Positions 32,846 through 41,230 of a DNA stretch of 64,000 nucleotides are shown in pieces (positions within the stretch are counted from its first letter, which is position 1; the number at the start of each line of letters is the position of its first letter). The DNA is from Paenibacillus sp. FSL H8-0048 (lineage in GTDB: Bacteria > Bacillota > Bacilli > Paenibacillales > Paenibacillaceae): assembly GCF_038002825.1 (NCBI RefSeq), contig NZ_JBBODF010000001.1:6014001-6078000 (forward strand), given 5' to 3'. The position numbers and the translations under genes were made by a program. The notes under the pieces were generated by a model. That model was not told the DNA's origin. It searched no databases and was given only the letters and a program-made list of their open reading frames with translations.

Positions 32846-32887
32846 AAGCTGGGCTGTCCTCCATGTGGAGTGCGGCGCAGCTTTTTT
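32846..32887 (+). terminator. Terminator of the nif operon
   Basis: AAGCTG pairs with CAGCTT enclosing an inner CTCCA/TGGAG stem, followed by TTTTTTGG. Confidence 0.8.
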
Positions 32888-33020
32888 GGAATATCTGGGC
32901 AGATGATATCCTGGTCTGGCAGGGCGGCGGGGAGAATAGACTCCACTTTGACGGAGGATTTTGTTACAATTTGAGCAGGCTGTAAATAGGCAGAGCGTAT
33001 GGAGAAGGGAAGGCATCACT

Positions 33021-33791
33021 TTGAAGAAAACGGTATTTTTCGATATTGACGGTACGATCTATGATGAAGACAAGAATATTCCGGCTTCCACCAGAGAAGC
33101 GATAGCGGAGCTGAAGAGACGCGGGCATCATGTAGCGATTGCTACCGGAAGAGCGGATTATATGTTCGAGGGGCTGCGCGAGGAGCTGGGGATTGACTCA
33201 TATGTCTCGCTGAACGGGCAGTATGTGGTCTATGAAGGGAAGCCGGTGTACAAGAACCCGATTGCGACCAGTGTGCTGGAGGAGCTGACCTTGTTCGCGG
33301 AGAAGCTGGATCACCCTGTTGCGTATACGGATACGGCGGGCATGAGAGTGAATGTGGCCGATCATGAGTACATCAATACGAGCGTTGGTTCGCTGAAGCT
33401 GGTATTTCCGACGCATGATGCGGGATATTTCTTGAAAAATGATATTTACCAGGCGATGATCTTCTGTCCGCAGGAGAGCCAGGTGGTATATGCCGAACGG
33501 TACCCAGAGCTGAATTTCATCCGCTGGCACCCGCTGTGTATGGATGTGCTGCCCGGCAACGGCTCCAAAGCGAACGGGATCGCAGAGATGCTGAAGGTGA
33601 TCGGGGTGGAGAAGGAAGAGGTCTATGCTTTTGGCGATGGGCTGAATGATGTGGAGATGCTGGGGTATGTCGGGTATGGCATTGCCATGGGCAACGGCGA
33701 GAAGGAAGCGAAGGCTGCCGCCTCCTTCATTACGAAGTCTGTCCGTGAGGACGGCATCTTTGAAGGCTTGAAGATGGTCGGGCTGCTCTAG
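33021..33791 (+). CDS. HAD-superfamily (Cof-type) phosphatase
   Basis: 256-residue Cof/YkrA-like phosphatase acting on sugar phosphates or nucleotides. Motif I is FFDIDGTIYDE (about 6-16), motif II is AIATGRADYMFE, motif III and the cap follow, and motif IV is FGDGLNDVEMLG. The TTG at 33021 is chosen because GGGAAGG lies 7 nt upstream and gives the usual N-terminus just before motif I. It stands alone between the nif terminator and its own terminator. Substrate cannot be read from the sequence. Confidence 0.9.
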   Translation: MKKTVFFDIDGTIYDEDKNIPASTREAIAELKRRGHHVAIATGRADYMFEGLREELGIDSYVSLNGQYVVYEGKPVYKNPIATSVLEELTLFAEKLDHPVAYTDTAGMRVNVADHEYINTSVGSLKLVFPTHDAGYFLKNDIYQAMIFCPQESQVVYAERYPELNFIRWHPLCMDVLPGNGSKANGIAEMLKVIGVEKEEVYAFGDGLNDVEMLGYVGYGIAMGNGEKEAKAAASFITKSVREDGIFEGLKMVGLL

Positions 33792-33824
33792 GCAGGAGAA
33801 CGAAGGGGATGCAGCGAGTGAAGG

Positions 33825-33856
33825 AAGCAGGGTACCGGACCGGGTATCCTGCTTTT
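33825..33856 (+). terminator. Terminator of the HAD phosphatase gene
   Basis: AAGCAGGGTACC pairs with GGTATCCTGCTT (12 positions with one G-T) and runs into TTTTA. Confidence 0.85.
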
Positions 33857-34038
33857 ATGTTTTGGGGTCCCCGCAAAGTATTTGAATTCACTCCGAAGCA
33901 TTACTTCACTTTGTGGGGGTATTTTGTGCGTGGAGCAGCGGAGGCTTATTGAGCATAAATTGTTATTCACTTCAGCCAGTATGGTTAAGATATATTAAAT
34001 GTCTTATACAACAGGAATCAAGAGCGGAGGCGTCTGAA

Positions 34039-35745
34039 TTGAACCCTAAATGGTGGAAAGAGAGCGTAGTCTACCAGATTTATCCGATCAGCTTCATGGA
34101 CAGTAACGGCGATGGAATTGGAGATCTGCGCGGGATCTTGTCGAAGCTTGATTACTTGCAGGAGCTCGGCGTGGATGTGATCTGGGTCTGCCCGATTTAT
34201 AAATCCCCGAACCATGACAATGGCTATGATATCAGCGACTACTGCGACATTATGAAGGAATTCGGCACGATGGCGGATTTCGATGAGCTGCTGCGCGAGA
34301 TGCATTCCCGCGGTATGAAGCTGATGATGGACCTGGTGCTGAATCATACCTCGCATGAGCATCCGTGGTTCGTGGAATCCAGAAGCTCGAAGGACAATCC
34401 AAAGCGGGACTATTATATCTGGCGCAAAGGTAAAAACGGCGGCCCCCCGAACAACTGGGAATCCTACTTCAGCGGCTCGGTCTGGGAGCTGGACCCCCGG
34501 ACGGATGAATATTATCTGCACCTGTACTCCCGGTTCCAGCCCGATCTCAACTGGGAGAATCCGGCGGTCATCGATAAGCTGCACGAGATGGTGCAGTGGT
34601 GGCTGAAGAAGGGGGTGGACGGCTTCCGCTTCGATGCCATTGCCCATATTGTGAAGGCGGAGGGCTACCCGGACGCCCTGAATCCTGGCGGTACCCCGAC
34701 GGTCCGCGCCTATGACATGTTCTCGAACCTGAATCATGTGCATACCCTGCTCCAGAATCTGCACGATCAGGTGCTCTATTATTACGACATTATGACGGTA
34801 GGGGAGACCTCGGGGCTTGGGCCGGAGCAGGCGCTGGATTATGTCGGTGACGGACGCCGTGAGCTGAATATGACCTTTCAGTTCGAGCATATGAATCTGG
34901 ATGCCGCCTCGCCGGGCAGCGGGAAGTGGGATGTGGTGCCCTGGAAGCTGACAGATCTTAAGGCGATCATCAGCGACTGGCAGACCGTTCTGCATAACCG
35001 GGGCTGGAACGCCAATTATCTGTGTAACCACGACCAGCCGCGCTCAGTCTCGCGGTTCGGTGATGACCTGTACTACCGGGTCCCGTCGGCGAAAATGCTC
35101 GCCACCTTCATTCATATGCTTGAGGGCACGCCGTATATTTATCAGGGCGAGGAGATCGGTATGACCAATGTAGCCTTCGAGTCGATCGATGATTACCGGG
35201 ATGTGGAGACCTTGAACTATTATGAGGAAAAGCGCAACGCCGGTGTTCCCGAAGCCGACATCATGGCCGCGATTCATACCAAGAGCCGTGACAATGCCCG
35301 GACTCCAATGCAATGGGATGATGGCGAGGAAGGCGGGTTCACCACAGGTACGCCCTGGATCAGGGTCAACTCGAACTCCCGGGAGATTAACGCAGCCAGC
35401 AGCGTCAAGGACCCGGATTCCATTTACAACTATTATAAAAAGCTGATCCAGCTCCGCAAAAAACATCAGGTCATCGTCTATGGTGAATACGGCCTCTTGC
35501 TGGAGGAGCATCCCGAAATCTATGCCTATACCCGGACGCTGGAGGATCAGCGCCTGCTCGTAATTCTGAATTTCTTCGGACATGAGCCGGTCTTCGAGCT
35601 GCCGGAGGAATTCCGGCCCGCCGCGAAGCTGGAGCTGCTGATCTCCAATTATGAGCCTGCCAAGGGGGAGGATCTCCAGCAGTTGAAGCTCCGCCCTTAT
35701 GAAGCGCGCGTGTATTTGCAGCGGATAGAGGCGGGTTCTGCATAA
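34039..35745 (+). CDS. GH13 alpha-glucosidase (oligo-1,6-glucosidase type)
   Basis: Cytoplasmic alpha-glucosidase of the GH13 oligo-1,6-glucosidase/trehalose-6-phosphate hydrolase group, 568 aa. The conserved regions are DLVLNHTS (region I), GFRFDAIAHI with nucleophile Asp (region II), VGETSG with catalytic Glu (region III) and NHDQPR (region IV). SFMDSNGDGIGDL near the N-terminus is the QPDLN-group calcium-like loop. The TTG at 34039 follows GCGGAGGCG; the open frame reaching 33913 is noncoding. No PTS or transporter adjoins, so trehalose-6-P versus isomaltose specificity is undecided. Confidence 0.93.
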   Translation: MNPKWWKESVVYQIYPISFMDSNGDGIGDLRGILSKLDYLQELGVDVIWVCPIYKSPNHDNGYDISDYCDIMKEFGTMADFDELLREMHSRGMKLMMDLVLNHTSHEHPWFVESRSSKDNPKRDYYIWRKGKNGGPPNNWESYFSGSVWELDPRTDEYYLHLYSRFQPDLNWENPAVIDKLHEMVQWWLKKGVDGFRFDAIAHIVKAEGYPDALNPGGTPTVRAYDMFSNLNHVHTLLQNLHDQVLYYYDIMTVGETSGLGPEQALDYVGDGRRELNMTFQFEHMNLDAASPGSGKWDVVPWKLTDLKAIISDWQTVLHNRGWNANYLCNHDQPRSVSRFGDDLYYRVPSAKMLATFIHMLEGTPYIYQGEEIGMTNVAFESIDDYRDVETLNYYEEKRNAGVPEADIMAAIHTKSRDNARTPMQWDDGEEGGFTTGTPWIRVNSNSREINAASSVKDPDSIYNYYKKLIQLRKKHQVIVYGEYGLLLEEHPEIYAYTRTLEDQRLLVILNFFGHEPVFELPEEFRPAAKLELLISNYEPAKGEDLQQLKLRPYEARVYLQRIEAGSA

Positions 35746-35791
35746 CCGAAATGAGGCGATAGTTGAGCCTGTAATCAAACCTAGAGATGTG

Positions 35792-35822
35792 CAGCAGTCC
35801 CGGCGGGTTACGGGGACTGCTG
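35792..35822. terminator. Hairpin after the alpha-glucosidase gene
   Basis: CAGCAGTCCC and GGGACTGCTG form a 10-bp perfect stem with a GC-rich loop, followed by a short T-run (TTTGG). Confidence 0.65.
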
Positions 35823-36037
35823 TTTGGTATGCGGAAAACTGAATACATATACGCCGGGAGATCATATGTTTTTTATCCGCACAGTGATCCTGTTCCTTTA
35901 ATTATAAATAAATGATTATGTGTTGCAGGTCTGTGACTTCGCTGGGCTTCTACAGTAAAAGGCGGTACAATAGGCGTTATTAGAGACAGGGATAAGCCCG
36001 TGCGGTGAAGCGGAGTATGGAGGGAGTTAGAAGAGAG

Positions 36038-36775
36038 ATGAGTGAGTGGTATGAGAAATGTTTTGGCGAGGACTATCTGATTGTATACAGACACAGGGAT
36101 TTCAGCGGTGCGCGTCATGAGGTGGAGAGCATGATCCAGTGGCTTGGCCTGCCCCGTGGCGCGAAGGTGCTGGACCTCTGCTGCGGCATGGGCCGCCATT
36201 CACTGGCTCTGTCGCAGGCTGGCTATGAGGTGACGGGCGTGGATCTGTCGAAGGTGCTGCTGCGTGAGGCGCGTGCGCAGGCTGGGGCAGAGCAGGTAAC
36301 CTGGCTGCAATCGGATATGCGGGAGCTTCCGCTTGCGGGCGGCTTCGATGCTGTGGTCAATTTGTTCACCTCCTTCGGGTATTTTGAAGAGGATGAGGAG
36401 CAGATTAAGGTGCTTAAGGAGATTTGCCGGATGCTGAAGCCGGGGGGCCGGTTCATCATTGATTTCCTGAACCCGGCTTACGTCATCCGCCATCTGGTGC
36501 CCCATTCGGTCCGGGAGGACGGAGATGTTCGGATTGATGAAACCCGCCGGATCGAGGAGGGGTATGTGAAAAAGGACATCCTGCTGACCTCGAAGGCCGG
36601 AAGCACTCCGGCCCGCAAGTGCCAGGAACGGGTAAAGCTCTATACGCTGGAGGATTTCCGCAGAATGCTTGACGCTGCCGGGCTGCGGCTGGATACCGTT
36701 CACGGCGGCTACGATGAAGAGGAATATGACGCTGAGGCCTCGGCCCGCATGATTTTCATGGGAGGTAGACCTTAG
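36038..36775 (+). CDS. Class I SAM-dependent methyltransferase
   Basis: 245-residue methyltransferase. Motif I is VLDLCCGMGRHSLALS (about 45-60), the acidic residue after strand 2 is in VTGVDLSKVLL, motif II is FDAVVNLFTSFGYF and motif III is LKPGGRFIIDFL. It is similar to small-molecule methyltransferases annotated only by fold. I use the ATG at 36038 (MSEWYEKCFGEDYL), which matches the usual N-terminus of these proteins; an ATG at 36005 is weaker. The next gene starts 2 nt after its stop, so the two are cotranscribed. Acceptor unknown. Confidence 0.88.
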   Translation: MSEWYEKCFGEDYLIVYRHRDFSGARHEVESMIQWLGLPRGAKVLDLCCGMGRHSLALSQAGYEVTGVDLSKVLLREARAQAGAEQVTWLQSDMRELPLAGGFDAVVNLFTSFGYFEEDEEQIKVLKEICRMLKPGGRFIIDFLNPAYVIRHLVPHSVREDGDVRIDETRRIEEGYVKKDILLTSKAGSTPARKCQERVKLYTLEDFRRMLDAAGLRLDTVHGGYDEEEYDAEASARMIFMGGRP

Positions 36776-36777
36776 AG

Positions 36778-37812
36778 ATGGCATCAGGGAGAGGGCTTAG
36801 AGGAGGCGAAGGAAGGTTGAACAAGGAGAGCATTCAAGCCTGGGACGGCGGAGTTCTTCAGGTATCCGTACCGATGGGGCTGCCGCTGCGCCAGGTTAAC
36901 AGCTATCTGCTGCCGGATAAGGACGGCAGAGTTACGGTCATTGATCCAGGCCCGCATACACCGGCTGCCGAGCTTGCCTGGCAGGAGGTGCTCGAGACGC
37001 TGGGCCTTACCTGGACGCAGGTGCGGGATATCGTGGTGACCCACCATCATCCCGACCACTACGGGCTGTCCGGTTGGATGCAGTCCCGCAGCGGAGCACG
37101 GGTATGGATGAGTGAGCGGGCACATGCTGAGGCCGGTCTGGCCTGGGGGGACGCGGCGATTCTGAACGAGGCGCTGCCGCTCTTTTTCCGGCGGCATGGG
37201 ATGCCGGAGGAGTGGCTTGAGGGTATCCGGGAGCATCTGGATAGCTTCCTGCCCGAGGTGACCCCGCAGCCGGAGGTCACCTACATCAATGCCGCGGAGC
37301 CGTTTGTAATGGGCAGCCGGAAATGGCAGCCCATTATCACAGGCGGGCATGCGCCGGGGCATGTGTCGTTCTACCACGGCGGCAGCGGGCAGATCCTCTG
37401 CGGCGATGCTGTGCTGCCGCAGATTTCGCCCAATGTCGGCCTGCAGCCGGGCAGCGATCCGCAGCCGCTGCTGACGTTCCTGGAAGGGCTGCGGGAGCTG
37501 CGCAGCCTGCAGGTTACGCTGGCGTTCCCGGGCCACCGGGAACCGTTCCCGGGGTTCACGGCGCGGGCGGACAGCCTGCTCCGGCATCATGAGGAGCGGC
37601 TGGATACTACAGCCGCGCTGCTCGCAGGCGGACCGCAGAGCGGGTTCGCGGTCTGCGAGGGGCTGTTCCGCAGCCGGGTCGCGACAGCGCACCAGATGCG
37701 GTTTGCCATGAGCGAGGCGCTGGCCCACCTGGCCGAGCTGGTGCGCCGGGGGCGGGCGGCCGAGACGGAGGCCGGGCCTGGCGGCGGCCTGCTTTTCACG
37801 GCTGTGGAGTAA
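36778..37812 (+). CDS. Metallo-beta-lactamase-fold hydrolase
   Basis: MBL-fold protein with the dinuclear zinc motif THHHPDHYGLSG (HxHxDH), ITGGHAPGHVSFYH supplying the next His, CGDAVLP the bridging Asp, and FPGHREP the last His. The family includes glyoxalase II-like and lactonase-like enzymes. A C-terminal helical extension of about 90 residues (ARADSLLRHHEERLDTTAALL onward) matches the variant often found in Bacillales. The annotated ATG has GGAGGT of the upstream gene's end 11 nt before; a TTG at 36817 is an alternative. Coupled to the methyltransferase. Substrate unknown. Confidence 0.85.
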   Translation: MASGRGLRGGEGRLNKESIQAWDGGVLQVSVPMGLPLRQVNSYLLPDKDGRVTVIDPGPHTPAAELAWQEVLETLGLTWTQVRDIVVTHHHPDHYGLSGWMQSRSGARVWMSERAHAEAGLAWGDAAILNEALPLFFRRHGMPEEWLEGIREHLDSFLPEVTPQPEVTYINAAEPFVMGSRKWQPIITGGHAPGHVSFYHGGSGQILCGDAVLPQISPNVGLQPGSDPQPLLTFLEGLRELRSLQVTLAFPGHREPFPGFTARADSLLRHHEERLDTTAALLAGGPQSGFAVCEGLFRSRVATAHQMRFAMSEALAHLAELVRRGRAAETEAGPGGGLLFTAVE

Positions 37813-37889
37813 GCCTGCGCGGGGAACGTTGCAGGCTGCTGGCAGCAGATTACTAAGATACTGTAATCTGCTGCCGCTAACCAGCGGCT

Positions 37890-38265
37890 CATAACATGTA
37901 GCTGATCACACATGCACATAGCTCATGACATTTAGCTCATAACACTTACAGGTAGCTCATCATACGCAACTCACGACACGTAGCCCATAACACATAGCCC
38001 ATAACACGTAGCCCATAACACGTAGCTCATTACACGTAGCTCATTACACGTAGCTCATTACACGTAGCTCATCACACGTAGCTCATCACACGTAGCTCAT
38101 CACACGTAGCTCATTTCACATAGCTTATAACACGTAGCTTATAACACGTAACTCATTACACGTAGCTCATCACACGCAGTTCATCACACATAGCTTAACA
38201 CGTAACTCACGACACGTAGCCCACAACACGCAACTCACAGCTCACAACACGTAGCCCTAATTCAA
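37890..38265. repeat. 14-bp minisatellite, consensus ACACGTAGCTCATN
   Basis: Roughly 25 degenerate tandem copies of a 14-bp unit run for about 370 bp. The central copies (about 38010-38110) are nearly identical and the edges decay. The period is not a multiple of three and stops occur in the frames, so it is not coding. No spacer structure, so not CRISPR. Confidence 0.9.
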
Positions 38266-38499
38266 TGCTCATAATCCTCCGCTTATAACCCGCTGCTGAT
38301 TCCCTGCTGCGTACAACCCGCTGGCCGAAAACGGCTCATTTGCCTATTGTTGCCCTCACACTATTCTGGAAACTTCAACTACTGGAATACTTGAAAAAAA
38401 TGGTTGATTTGTAGGCGAGGCTTGCAGCTTGTAAACAATACTACTCATCCTTCCTCCAAAGTTGGCTGCAAGCAGGTGGCGTGTGATGGCGTGTGATAT

Positions 38500-38811
38500 C
38501 CAAAGGGATAAATCCCACTAATTTGGCTGAAAGTGGCGGATTGGTGGAAATGAAAGGGATAAATCCCTTTGATTCAGCTGAAAGTGGCGGATAGTCCAAA
38601 ATGAAGGGGATAAATCCCTTTGATCTAGCTGAAAGTGGCAGATGGTTCGAAATGAAAGGGATAAATCCCTTTGAGCAATCTAAATGAAGAGCACAAGTGC
38701 ACCTGAATTAGCCAAAAGCGGGCGGGAAGCGAAAATGAAGAGCACAAATACACCTGAATTAGCCAAAAGTGGGCGGGAAGCGAAAATGAAGAGCACAAAT
38801 ACACCTGAATT
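38500..38811. repeat. 51-bp modular repeats with palindromic cores (types A and B)
   Basis: Type A cores AAAGGGATAAATCCCTTT or close variants start at 38502, 38553, 38604 and 38655, exactly 51 bp apart. Type B units, with core GAGCACAAGTGCACCT or variant, start at 38684, 38735 and 38786, also 51 bp apart. Both types share the flank GAntTAGCYRAAAGYGGGCGG-like, so only the core differs. Noncoding. Confidence 0.9.
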
Positions 38812-38822
38812 CTACACGCCTG

Positions 38823-38851
38823 TTGTTTTTTGAACAACTGTTAAATATAAT
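38823..38851 (+). promoter_or_regulatory. Sigma-A promoter of the TetR gene
   Basis: TTGTTT (38823-38828), a 17-bp spacer and TATAAT (38846-38851). It starts immediately after the 51-bp repeat array. Confidence 0.65.
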
Positions 38852-38892
38852 AAATGCAACATTAGTGCTCAGGCGAAGGAGAGGTAAGAGGG

Positions 38893-39477
38893 ATGGCGGT
38901 GGACAGGCGGATCGGGAAGACGCGGGAGGCTATTTTTAAGGCGTTTATTAGTCTGATGGAAGAGAAGAGCTTTGAGCAGCTTACGGTTCAAGAGATTGCG
39001 GAGCGGGCCAATGTCAGCAGAGGGACTATCTATCTGCATTTTGTGGATAAGTATGATCTGCTGGATCAGTGTGTGGAGAAGGAAATGACGGAGCTGCGTG
39101 ACCGCTGTATGGGCGTCCAGGAGAATCTGGATTTCACCTCTTCGGGTCCTCTGCTGCGTACTGCTGAATATGTGGAGCAGCATGCCACCGTCTTCATTAC
39201 ATTAATTAATAACAGCGGCATTCCTGCCTTCAGAAGCCGTCTGCATGCCATGCTGATGGAAGGACTGGCGGAGCAGATCGATATGGATGGTGTGAACCGG
39301 GGGATGAATAAGGAGATGCTGCTGCATTTTATGGCTTCGGCTGCTGTGGGCGTCATGGAATGGTGGATTACACACTCGCTGCCGATTTCGGCCAAAAAAC
39401 TGATGGAGGATATCAGTATCCTCCTCGAACGCAACCAAATGGGACCGCAGCCGCTGGACGCTCTGTCCAGACAATAA
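38893..39477 (+). CDS. TetR/AcrR-family transcriptional regulator
   Basis: 194-residue regulator. The N-terminal HTH spans about residues 8-55 (KTREAIFKAFISLMEEKSFE, LTVQEIAERANVSRGTIYLHF, DKYDLL). The C-terminal ligand/dimerisation domain resembles the TetR_C_8/YxaF-like type (FITLINNSGIPAFRSRL, FMASAAVGVMEWWITH). The ATG has GGAGAGGTAAGAGG upstream. It is monocistronic, following the repeat arrays and convergent with the next gene. The target is unknown; the nearest possible partner transporter is not adjacent. Confidence 0.88.
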   Translation: MAVDRRIGKTREAIFKAFISLMEEKSFEQLTVQEIAERANVSRGTIYLHFVDKYDLLDQCVEKEMTELRDRCMGVQENLDFTSSGPLLRTAEYVEQHATVFITLINNSGIPAFRSRLHAMLMEGLAEQIDMDGVNRGMNKEMLLHFMASAAVGVMEWWITHSLPISAKKLMEDISILLERNQMGPQPLDALSRQ

Positions 39478-39524
39478 TCTGACGGTGTCGTTCAGTGGCC
39501 TGCGGCCTGCGGTTATTCCCAATC

Positions 39525-40355
39525 TTAAGAATCCGGCTGGATCACCTTCATCTTGGACGGGTTGTTGATTTTGTATTTGACCGGATGCTGGGAGAGCTTC
39601 TTAGCTACAATCTTCGCTTCAAAAGAAACGGGATCGCCCTCCTTAAGCTCCAGCTTCTTCAGCGTGGCACTGTGGCTTGACCAGACTTCGTCAATGGCCA
39701 GCTCATGTCCTTCTATCGCTACATTGTCATAAATAATTACTTCATCATCGTTATCCGAAAAGTGGTTGGGAACAGTCGTGAACTCTTTGACAACCGCTGT
39801 AACCTTGAGCTTGTCTTCCGGCAGCTGGAGGGCAGGCTTCTTTTTGGAGGCGGCTGGCTTGCGCGGCTTCTCTGCAGGAGCAGCTGTCCCCGCAGCACTC
39901 CCACTCTCTGAACGCTCCGCAGTAGCGCCCTCCACAGCACCAGCACTTCCCGCGCCCTCCACATCAGCCTCACCGCGAACCTCCGCATCATTCTCAACCG
40001 GCTGGTTCTCCAGCACCCCGGCTTCTCCGGCAGCGTCTGCCGGGTCCTCGGACCGTGCATCCGCCGCCGCTTGCGCGCGCTGGCCGAAGCTTGCGGTCTG
40101 CATTTCTTTGAGGTAAGCCGGGTGGATGCAGTGCTGCTGCTTATTCTCGAACTCGACCACGACCGTCTGATTATCCACAAACCCGACAATTTCACAAGGC
40201 AGGGTCACGCCCTGACGCTTGTACAGATAAGTCTTGACGCGGGTGGCTGAACCGGGCAGAAGATTCCATTCCTTGCACCGCTCAATCCGCTCATCCTCAC
40301 TCTCGAACTCCTGGACAGCCAGCGGCTCCACTACGAACGAATAGGTCATGCACAC
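39525..40355 (-). CDS. Uncharacterised protein with acidic low-complexity centre
   Basis: About 276-residue cytoplasmic protein of unknown function. The N-terminal 90 residues (TYSFVVEPLAVQEFESEDER, CKEWNLLPGSATRVKTYLYK, FVDNQTVVVEFENKQQHCIH) look like a small beta domain. The middle, about 90-170, is Ala/Glu/Gly-rich and probably disordered. The C-terminal 100 residues (LKVTAVVKEFTTVPNHFSDN, WSSHSATLKKLELKEGDPV) form a second beta-rich domain ending in a basic tail. A GTG at 40355 and an ATG at 40349 both suit the AAAGGTG upstream. I do not recognise a family. It lies 37 nt after the PgpA-like gene on the same strand. Confidence 0.7.
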   Translation of the reverse strand: MCMTYSFVVEPLAVQEFESEDERIERCKEWNLLPGSATRVKTYLYKRQGVTLPCEIVGFVDNQTVVVEFENKQQHCIHPAYLKEMQTASFGQRAQAAADARSEDPADAAGEAGVLENQPVENDAEVRGEADVEGAGSAGAVEGATAERSESGSAAGTAAPAEKPRKPAASKKKPALQLPEDKLKVTAVVKEFTTVPNHFSDNDDEVIIYDNVAIEGHELAIDEVWSSHSATLKKLELKEGDPVSFEAKIVAKKLSQHPVKYKINNPSKMKVIQPDS

Positions 40356-40391
40356 TTCGCACCTTTCCTTTTATAAATAATTGCTCTCGTC

Positions 40392-40991
40392 TTATTCTGG
40401 CAACGTCTCCTCCAACCGGCTGCGCCGCGCTGCCTCTTCCGCGTCCTCCGGGGCATGGGGCAGACCCAGCTCCTGCTCACGTTCCGCCTGTTTGCGGTGG
40501 GCAATACGGCTGCTGGCCGCTGCGGCTACAGCCCCTACGATATCATCCAGATAGGTATGGATCTGGCCGGTGGTTTTGTCATTCAGCCTCTCCAGTACGC
40601 CGGGCTTGAGTTTGTCCACGTAACCATAGTTGGTGAACCCGATACTGCCATATACATTAACGATCGAGAAGGCGAGAATCTCGTCTACCCCGTACAAGCC
40701 TTCATCGTTCTCAATCATATCCTGGAGCGGCGAGAACAGCTTGCCCTCCTCCGCCAGTACATCGAGCTGGATGCCGGTCAGCACCGCATTTTGCACCTCA
40801 CGCTTGCTGAGTACCATCTCAACGTTATGAATACATTCCTCCATAGTCAGGCCCGGATAGTATTTCTTCTGCAGCAGCATGACAAGCTCGGCGATCTCCT
40901 CCAGGGTGACTCCGCGCTTGTGCAGCCAGTACCGGGTCGCTTCGGCAACGGCTTTGCTGTTGAGGCTGTAAGGAATTTTGGCATCAGTCAT
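40392..40991 (-). CDS. Phosphatidylglycerophosphatase A-family protein (YutG-like)
   Basis: 199-residue protein like Bacillus YutG. It contains YSLNSKAVAEATRYWLHKRG, LVMLLQKKYYPGLTMEECIH, LDVLAEEGKLFSPLQDMIEN, DEILAFSIVNVYGSIGFTNY and the C-terminal HTYLDDIVGAVAAAASSRI, a match to PgpA domain topology. PgpA proteins dephosphorylate phosphatidylglycerophosphate, but YutG-type proteins are soluble-looking and their substrate is uncertain. The ATG at 40991 has GGAGGACTTCCT upstream; the open frame reaching 41093 has no such site. Probably an operon with the following uncharacterised gene. Confidence 0.85.
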   Translation of the reverse strand: MTDAKIPYSLNSKAVAEATRYWLHKRGVTLEEIAELVMLLQKKYYPGLTMEECIHNVEMVLSKREVQNAVLTGIQLDVLAEEGKLFSPLQDMIENDEGLYGVDEILAFSIVNVYGSIGFTNYGYVDKLKPGVLERLNDKTTGQIHTYLDDIVGAVAAAASSRIAHRKQAEREQELGLPHAPEDAEEAARRSRLEETLPE

Positions 40992-41230
40992 AGGAAGTCC
41001 TCCATTCGTGAGTCGGGTGTGATTTGGGTATGTACTAAATTGTACGCAAGCGCAAGACCGATGTCCAGAAACGTCCGGATTTGTATCTCGCAAGCAGGCT
41101 CTGCCCCCACTCAGGGGTTCCGGCAGATCTTCTGTAATTTAGGATAAGCTGTTGTTATTTTTTGGACACAGGGCTCGTATACATAGCAGTACAAACTGAT
41201 CTTAACGCTAGAAAGGGGTAATGAAGATTG

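Noticed and set aside
31817..33019. 400-codon minus-strand open frame opposite nifV
   Set aside because: Antisense shadow of nifV with His/Gln/Arg-rich composition and no homology-like motifs.
34018..35031. 337-codon minus-strand open frame opposite the alpha-glucosidase
   Set aside because: Antisense to GH13 catalytic motifs; no start signal.
37890..38265. CRISPR-like array
   Set aside because: Units are only 14 bp, contiguous and without unique spacers, and no cas genes are present.
38625..38837. 70-codon frame reading tandem LCSSFSLPARFWLIQV-like units
   Set aside because: The 51-bp repeats happen to stay in frame; there is no ribosome site and the type A units break the pattern.
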